Part shown: in pieces, positions 7,790 through 13,372 of the stretch | Position numbering within the stretch: the stretch's first letter is position 1 | How the letters are laid out: the number at the start of each line of letters is the position of its first letter | Assembly: GCA_026770595.1 (NCBI GenBank) | Contig: MU634310.1 | Location: 1 to 13,372 of the forward strand | DNA length: 13,372 nt | Source of the DNA: Ochromonadaceae sp. CCMP2298 | Taxonomy: Eukaryota; Sar; Synurophyceae; Ochromonadales; Ochromonadaceae | Direction of reading: 5' to 3' | Translations under genes and position numbers: made by a program | The notes under the pieces: model-generated | The model's database searches: none | What the model saw: only the letters and a program-made list of their open reading frames with translations | Told to the model about the DNA's origin: nothing

Positions 7790-9512
7790 TTAATCAGGAA
7801 GCAATTCTGGATATACTATGTTGGACAGTAGAGGGGCGTTTTCTCAGATGGATTTGTCGTTGCAGAAGACTTTAATGTTCGCGTAGTGTGTGACGCGTGA
7901 TAGAGCGACGTATAGACCGTGGGCGAATGGTGGAGAAGTGATAATTAGTAGAACTGATGTAGTGTTTGTCCTTGTACCTTGCAGTACGCCAGCCGTAGTG
8001 GAAACTGTGTTCTTGTAACCTAAAATGAAGCTCCTCCTGGAATTTTGAATCGAAAGCGAATGCGAGGAATGGTGGCAGTTTTGATAGGTGTTGCAATCGT
8101 TTGCACGCGTATGCAGAACTGGGAAATGTTCAAAATGATAGCTCGGCTGTTTGTAGCCAGACCGAATCGTTTGCTGAGGTTTCGCATGAAGAGGCAGACG
8201 TCTCCTTTTTTGAGGTGAAGATCATGGGGAGGCACGCCGTTTACAACGTATTCGTGCAAAACTTCATCGTTGATTATACTTTCGAGATACGAGTTAGGAT
8301 CGTCGAAAGATACGAGTTAGATACTGGTTTCTATGTAGTATGGAATCGAATCGACTCGATAGACCTGCAGCCATGACTGTTTGCAGTGGTGCATAACGCA
8401 AGCGTCTTCATAGTCGCCACGTCCCTCGCCGATAGACATTATCATTCCGCCGTAGTTGGTTTGGTTGTTTAGTTGTTGAGTCAGCTCGTGAATTTGTTCG
8501 TGGAGATTATTGTCTTGACTCTGTAATATGGCGTCACGGCGGTCTCGAAGTGAAAACTTTATGAGCTCGAGGCGCATGTTGATGGATAGGGAGAAGACGT
8601 GAAATATGATGATGTGATGCAGGACTGGCGAACTTCGTGTCTATTAGCATGTTTCAGAACGGGCATGATTTGGCGGAAGTCTCCCATGCAGACTACCACA
8701 GTTCCTGCAAAGCCGTTAGTAGCCCGGTATGCTGCTTCGAACAGTTCTTTGTGGTTGCAGATCATCTCATCCCACACAATGAGTGCTGCGCAGGCGACAA
8801 GCTCTCGGCGGTCTTCGTTCTTTGCAAACTCGCATTGTGCAGGTTCCGACTCATCTTTCTCATCTTCCTCGACGACAGGGTAGCAGAAGAGGGCGTGAGC
8901 AGTGTAGAAATCATCGTACAGTGTAGCGGCGAGTCCGGTGCTTGCGCTGCCTAGAGCAATCTTTCCTGTTGAACGCGTGTATGCCATTATCTTTTTGGCT
9001 ATGGTTGTCTTTCCGCACCCTTCCTGTCCCTTGACAAAGAAGAACGTTGCAGGGGCGTCTGGGTCAGTCAGATCATTGATTGCAGTAGTGATAATTGTGT
9101 AGACGTGTTGTTGATCATAGTTGTTGGGCGCTTCATCGTTGAGGGTGTCAAGCAACGTGGTTTGCTGCTGTACATCGTAGCGTTGTACGTGCAACTCCAA
9201 CTCAGTGTCTATGGTATGTGGTTCTGGAAAACCGTATTCGCTTAGACTTTTGCCTCCATCCTCGGGTAGAAGCAGCTGTAGATCTCTCCAAAATTGACTG
9301 TAGAAGGCTGCCTTTGATTGAACAATGGTAGGGCTGTCGATGTAATCATCCGTCATAGCATCGAAGATAGTATCGTCGAAGAAGTGGTGGTGCGCATGAA
9401 CACCTTGAGTACCTTGTAAAGAGCAAATGTGCGGGTCGCACGCATTTGGATTGTATAGCCGCTGAAGCTTTGCACGCCCCGTTTCCCGGTGCATTCTGGA
9501 TGATCGAGACAC
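7790..9512 (-). pseudogene. decayed Pif1/Helitron-type helicase
   Basis: C-terminal helicase half of a Helitron RepHel-like or stand-alone Pif1-family protein (ATP-dependent 5'-3' DNA helicase). The intact block 9512-8600 has SLSEYGFPEP (about residue 89), Walker A GQEGCGKTT (162-170), GSASTGLAA (188-196), Walker B WDEM (247-250) and GDFRQIMPV (277-285). At about 8600 the homology shifts by one base into FHVFSLSINMRL, then passes a TAA at 8319-8317, and continues as DDPNSYLESI, VNGVPPHDLHLKKGDVCLF, MRNLSKRFGL and IPRIRFRFKIPGG. A stop at about 8020 and two more frame changes follow: FPLRLAY then KVQGQTL (about 8003-7957), then PPFAHGLYVALSRV (7933-7892), a TGA, and NIVYPELL ending near 7790. 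The FPLRLAY-KVQGQTL junction lacks about four residues usual in the family. No HUH/Rep domain is visible upstream, so it is a truncated, dead copy. Confidence 0.85.
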
Positions 9513-10262
9513 CTAGGGACTCGTGAAGCCCGGTTTCACGCCAAACGAGTGGGAGGAAGTGCAGCAATGTTGAAATCCAAATCATGGACCATCACCATCA
9601 ATGCGTGCGAACAACCAGGCTTGGCCGTTTGTTTTACAGCAGACGATGAGCTGAAACGGTTTTCTGGATGGATTTTTTAGGTTTTTGTTGATCTTCCCTG
9701 CTTTTTTTTTCTTATTTTGCTTTTAACCCACGCAAAAATTTTCCCGTCCCTTTTTTTTTTATCTCTTTTTTTTGTCGTTTTGCAACATTTTTTGGCGTCG
9801 TTTTCGGGAAGCGACCGCTAGCTCGGGGCTGTTACGATGCTCGATTTTTTGAGACACCTTTTGGTCGATATTGAACTTCATCTTTATCGGTTGAGATATC
9901 ACCACATATTTAACTGCTAACTTCGAACTACTTTAGATGTCCTGTAGGATAGAATATTTCTTCATACGGGATGGATAATACAGATTCAACAGGTTCAATT
10001 CAACGAGAAAGACCCTTTTCACCCACGCGATTAGATAAGTCCATTTACACCCTTCCTCCAGCCTATACCCACCAGGTATATAGATGCCGGCAGTCAACAG
10101 CGGCAGCAGCATATGCAAAGTTCCCTACCCTATCCTATTTTAGTAGGCTTAAAAGTCTTCCTAACCGTCTATCAGTCGCAAAGTTGGCTCTATCCGCCGG
10201 AGACTCTGTACAAGCCTTCGACGGAGCCGGAGACTCTACAGACCGGAGACTCCCTAACCGGT
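9513..10262. other. gene-free spacer and RACK1 3' flank
   Basis: T-rich runs at 9700-9775. The RACK1 stop is at 10265-10263, so its 3' UTR should lie just below. The word ccggagactct recurs at about 10197, 10229 and 10243, a short irregular repeat in the presumed 3' UTR. No other exon seen. Confidence 0.5.
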
Positions 10263-12914
10263 TTAGATGGAGCCGGACACGTTGTACACGCGCACGCAGT
10301 TGTCGGTGTAGCCCGCGAACAGATCCGTGCCGTCGTGCGACCAGGAGAGGCTCGTGCAGTAGGGCAGCTGGAAGAAAAGAACAAAAAAGGAAAACACGAT
10401 ATTAGCAAAAAGACCATAGGTTACATGTAAACAAGGTTTGAAGGTCCTATAAAAAAACGCGTTTTATCTTTTTCGGACACCTACCTGCGCGTTCTTGCCC
10501 ATGGGGGGCAGGTCGAGGCGGATCTCGTCCACCATTGCCTGGGAATGATATAAATAATAGTAGGCAGGGGGGATTCGGGAGTTATGGGAATTAAGGGAAA
10601 TATCCGGGGAATAGAAGAGGGGAAGCGGGGAATCGTATGGGAATAGTATCTACCTTGGACTCCAGGTCCCAGATCTTGATGCAGGTGGAGGTGGCGGCCA
10701 CCAGCCAGTACCTGATTGGGGGAGAAGACCAGGGAGTGGATGATGCAGGGGTGGGTTTAATATACATTGTAGTATACATGGAGTGGTTTTAATACACATG
10801 CACACAGAGAGTGGGTTTACTACATATAATAGTATATATAAAGCGGGTTTAATACTTGATACACACTTAGCGTACCTGTTCGGGGAAAATACCAGGGAGT
10901 GGATGGTGTCTCCGGCCTAGTGGTAGTGGTAGGTATAGTGATTAGTAATGATAGTAGTATGATAGTATAGTGATTAACATACATATATAGTATGGTGATT
11001 AACATACATATATAATATAGTGATTAGTAACATTAGTAACACACATATATAGTATAGTGATTTCATACTACTACTAGCATACCTCCAGCACGTACAGGCG
11101 CTTGCCCTCAGACAGATCCCACAGCATAGCCACGCCGTCCTTGCCGCCTATAGATATGGGGGGTGAAAAGACGTGATTAAAAGACCAGTTTTTGGGTGGA
11201 GAATAATTATTAAATGACCAGATTGGGGGTGGGGAATCGTGGTAAAAGACACAAAAGGACGTCTTTTGCGTACCCGATGCGCACAGGGACCACCCGTCGG
11301 GGGACACGGTGACGGTGATATACATATACATATGGGTTTACAAAGGGTAAATATATGGGTTTAATAGGCATACGCGTAAATATATGGGTTAAATCGTACC
11401 CGAAGCGCATAGGGACCCGTCGGGGGAGACGGTGACGGTGTTGAGGTAGCCAGTGTGCCCCACCAGGTTGTTCTTCAGCTTGCAGTTGGACAGGTTCCAG
11501 ACCTGGGGGGTGTATGTATGTGTAAATGTATGTGTGTATGCATGTATATATATGTATGTATATATGTGTGTATGTATGTGTATATGTATGTGTATGTAGG
11601 CACCAGGGGTGAGGGTGGGGGGGGGGGGGGAAGAGGGGGGTGAGAGATGTGCATATATATGTTTCAGTACATACATACATATGTATATATACATATGCAC
11701 TCATATACGTATATGTATGTATAAATACATATAGATACTCACCTTCACGAGCTTGTCCCAGCCGGCGGACACGATCACTGGCGCGTTGACGGTGGGGGGG
11801 AAGCGCACGCAGCTGACCCACTCGGTGTGCCCGTCCTCCACGATGGTGAACTTGCACTCTGTATATATATGTATATATGGTGGGTATATATGGTATATAT
11901 GGGTTTATGTGGGTTTAATAGGCAAACACAGCGTAGATATGTGGGTTTAATTGGCATTCACAGCGTAGATATATGGGTTTAATTGGCATTCACAGCGTAA
12001 ATATATGGGTTTAATAGGCACACGCGTAGGTGTAGGGGTTTACCTCCCACGGTGTTCCAGAGCTTCACGGTGCGGTCGCGGGAGGCCGAGATGATCTGCC
12101 TGAGAGGTGTCCGGATAAGAGGTGTTCGGATAAACCATAGATAGTTTTAGAGAAACAGTTGTATGTGTTAGAGGGTGTGTTAAAGGGTGAAAAAACCAGA
12201 TTTAGGTGGGGCAATCGTGATAAAAAGACAGATAAAGAGACTACGGCCCTTCTATGTCATTCCGTACCTGTTGTCGGAGAAGGCCCATATGAGTGTAGGA
12301 GTGGGTTTAATACACACACCATAGTGAGAGGGGGTTTAATACACATGCACACCATAGTAAGAGGAGGTTTAATACACATAATAGTATACATGGGGTGGGT
12401 TTAATCACCTGTTGTCGGAGGAGAAGGCCACCGAGAGCACGTCCTTGGTGTGGCCCACGAAGCGGCAGCGGCACTTGCCCGTGTTTATCTCCCACAGGCG
12501 CAGCGTGGCGTCCCAGGAGCCGGAGAGGGCGTAGAGGCCGTCGGCGGAGATGACTATGTCGGATACGAAGTGGTTGTGGCCCCGGAGCGCGCGGCGCGCG
12601 TAGCCGTAGTTGTCCTCCTCCTTGGTGAGGCCCCAGACAATGATGGTCTGTGTTTGGGGCGTTTAGAGGGGCAAAAGGGCGTTTAAAGGGGCAAAGGGGC
12701 GATGATGTGAGGATGGGGTTGGGACGTTCAAAGAGGTAAGGACGGAGTTTTTTTCTGCTTTGGGATGGTGGGAGTGTGCGCGCCTCTGGGGAGTGCTTAC
12801 CTTGTCACGGGAAGAGGTCAGGATCATGGTGGGGTCCTCGGGGGTGGTGGCGATGGCAGTCACCCAGCCACCGTGGCCGAGCAGAGTCCCTCTGAGCTTG
12901 AGTGCGTCTCCCAT
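10263..12914 (-). CDS. RACK1: RACK1, seven-bladed WD40 ribosome-associated scaffold protein, ten coding exons
   Basis: Receptor for activated C kinase 1, a Gbeta-like beta-propeller bound to the 40S subunit near the mRNA exit and a hub for signalling. Coding exons (minus): 12914-12801, 12647-12409, 12099-12044, 11858-11743, 11502-11400, 11147-11083, 10916-10876, 10711-10654, 10538-10485, 10367-10263. They sum to 951 nt, 316 aa plus stop, matching the usual length of about 317. All nine introns are GT-AG and every junction keeps frame. Seven blades are visible, for example [87 protein letters not shown] and [17 protein letters not shown]. The blade-1 SRDK motif sits at Arg36 and Lys38, the positions known to contact the ribosome. 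The loop [19 protein letters not shown] before the last blade is the usual variable segment. The ATG is fixed by the conserved N-terminus. Introns 2, 3, 5 and 7 carry minisatellite and exon duplicates. Confidence 0.97.
10708..10908 (-). repeat. duplicated end of RACK1 exon 7 at the intron 7 acceptor
   Basis: Plus-strand 10872-10908 (exon 7 end plus GTAC) and 10708-10745 are about 37-bp direct copies 164 bp apart. The first copy's AG|GT is the donor. The second copy's pyrimidine-rich ctggtcttctcccccaatcag is the polypyrimidine tract and acceptor for exon 8, which starts with the copy's own G-TAC. Confidence 0.92.
10749..10870. repeat. minisatellite units in RACK1 intron 7
   Basis: About four units of the gggtttaatacacattatag family between the two exon-7 copies. 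The donor-proximal end on the transcribed strand is GTACGCTAAGTGTGTAT, one base different from NDUFA6-like intron 3. Confidence 0.85.
10920..11080. repeat. AT-rich tandem words in RACK1 intron 6
   Basis: Repeats of agtatagtgatta, acatacatatata and agtagtat fill most of intron 6. They are not the ATTAAACCC family. Confidence 0.65.
11271..11440 (-). repeat. duplicated end of RACK1 exon 5 inside intron 5
   Basis: Plus-strand 11397-11440 (exon 5 end plus donor) and 11271-11317 are copies 126 bp apart at the donor, with three substitutions and one 3-bp insertion. On the transcribed strand the intronic copy still reads [14 protein letters not shown] before GTACGC. I see no AG acceptor close upstream, so it is probably not an exon. 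Confidence 0.92.
11334..11396. repeat. 33-bp minisatellite, second subfamily, RACK1 intron 5
   Basis: Two to three units of gggtttaataggcatacgcg followed by taaatatat. It shares the ATTAAACCC core but has a different body (ggca..cgcgta) from the array at 1262-1700. Confidence 0.8.
11512..11735. repeat. TATG/TGTG-rich and G-run low complexity in RACK1 intron 4
   Basis: Alternating tatgtatgtgtgtatg words at 11512-11598, a run of twelve G at 11617-11628, then more atatatgtatg. Frames read through as HTHTHI-type artefacts and are not coding. Confidence 0.8.
11900..12035. repeat. 33-bp minisatellite, second subfamily, RACK1 intron 3
   Basis: Four units of gggtttaattggcattcaca followed by gcgtagatatat. 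The two central units differ at one base. The donor of intron 3 (GTAAACCCC) lies at the array's edge. Confidence 0.9.
12267..12429 (-). repeat. duplicated end of RACK1 exon 2 inside intron 2
   Basis: Plus-strand 12408-12429 and 12267-12285 are copies 141 bp apart; the intronic one lacks three bases (gag). On the transcribed strand it reads ggccttctccgacaacag followed by GTACGG, so a full acceptor-like and donor-like sequence meet at one AG|GT. Confidence 0.88.
12300..12405. repeat. minisatellite units in RACK1 intron 2
   Basis: About three to four units of gggtttaatacacac(a/c)ccatagt(g/a)agagg and the standard core. The unit touching exon 2 reads GTGATTAAACCCAC on the transcribed strand and is the 5' splice site. 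Confidence 0.85.
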
Positions 12915-12928
12915 TGTCGAATAGTTGT

Positions 12929-13038
12929 CTGTGGTGATGGAGGTGTGAGGTGTGATGGAGGGTGTGAGGTGAGGCGTGGTGATGGACGTGCACGGGCACT
13001 GAGCGGAAGGGTGAATCAGAGGGAAGGGCCAGTCTCAC
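12929..13038 (-). other. candidate 5'-UTR intron of RACK1
   Basis: On the minus strand ccacag|GTGAGACT at 13038 is a good donor, and ccatcaccacag| at 12929 a good acceptor. It would leave a 14-nt leader before the ATG at 12914. The 110-bp size suits the other introns. The intron is rich in tcacacc/cacctc repeats. Confidence 0.6.
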
Positions 13039-13190
13039 CTGTGGATTGTGCCGCTGTCAGTTAGTGAATTCACTGTGGGAGGGTCTCAAAGGTTCACACT
13101 AACAAGTTAGCTAGATCCTCTTCGTGCCTTCCAAAAGCTGTGTTTGTTGGCTGCGGTGGGACCACACAAACTGATGAGGCGAAAGTTGAC
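13039..13190 (-). promoter_or_regulatory. presumed RACK1 first exon and proximal promoter
   Basis: Lies upstream of the candidate 5'-UTR intron. I see no TATA box or clear initiator; the boundaries are inferred from gene position only. Confidence 0.35.
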
Positions 13191-13191
13191 A

Positions 13192-13240
13192 AAGTACGTA
13201 CAGAAGCGAAAGTACGTACAAAAGCAAAAGTACGTACTTT
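13192..13240. repeat. three phased GTACGTAC repeats upstream of RACK1
   Basis: The word aagtacgtac occurs at 13192, 13210 and 13228, exactly 18 bp apart. The third lies in a 14-bp perfect palindrome, aaagtacgtacttt (13227-13240). Could be a regulatory site cluster or a short satellite. Confidence 0.8.
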
Positions 13241-13272
13241 CACAATGTCTCGAATTTATTAACACTTTAGTT

Positions 13273-13317
13273 CGTAGTAGTAGTAGTAGCAGTAGTAATA
13301 CTAGTAGTAGTAGTAGC

Positions 13318-13372
<55 letters not shown>
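13273..13372. repeat. (TAG)n microsatellite
   Basis: About 30 trinucleotides, with a few interruptions (cag, taata) in the first 50 bp and uninterrupted after that to the window end. Confidence 0.97.

Noticed and set aside
11210-11857. 215-codon minus-strand open frame
   Set aside because: It runs across RACK1 exons in the wrong frame and through TATG-type intron repeats (HTHTYTH text).

Overview
This window looks like nuclear DNA from an aerobic, intron-rich microbial eukaryote. Two ordinary housekeeping genes, both on the minus strand, can be rebuilt exon by exon with GT-AG introns. A mitochondrial complex I subunit is encoded, so the organism respires. I cannot name the lineage from sequence alone. 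The window ends in a (TAG)n microsatellite, which suggests a contig end.

Layout. 1-714: no gene, a short CCC-rich repeat and the 3' flank of the first gene. 715-2621 (minus): an NDUFA6/B14-like LYR protein of complex I, about 125 aa, in five or six coding exons. 2622-5265: upstream region of that gene, then non-coding or relic DNA with an 80-bp inverted-repeat element, a possible orphan plus-strand exon, a 162-bp direct duplication and a 16-17-bp minisatellite. 5266-6769 (plus): a broken, unrecognised ORF chain that may be a decayed transposase, with a perfect 31-bp hairpin at one frame break. 6770-7789: AT-rich, no gene. 7790-9512 (minus): a decayed Pif1/Helitron-type helicase with at least three frame breaks. 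9513-10262: no gene. 10263-12914 (minus): complete RACK1, 316 aa, ten coding exons, with a candidate 5'-UTR intron. 13039-13372: RACK1 upstream region, three phased 18-bp repeats and the microsatellite.

The most interesting signal is in the introns. In both genes they are packed with a 32-34-bp minisatellite whose transcribed-strand core is ATTAAACCC. In several introns the splice sites lie inside copies of this unit. The first 17 intron bases are almost identical (GTACGCTWAGTGTGTAT) in one intron of each gene, and pieces of the bordering exons are duplicated inside the introns with offsets of 126-164 bp. RACK1 intron 7 has the form expected of intron creation by tandem duplication of an exon segment containing AGGT. 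Together this suggests an active or recent intron-generating repeat (introner-like) family. That is inference from two genes and needs a genome-wide count.

RACK1 (40S ribosome scaffold) and NDUFA6 (complex I) have no obvious functional link. Their shared feature is intron architecture. The central 7 kb between them looks like a mobile-element graveyard.
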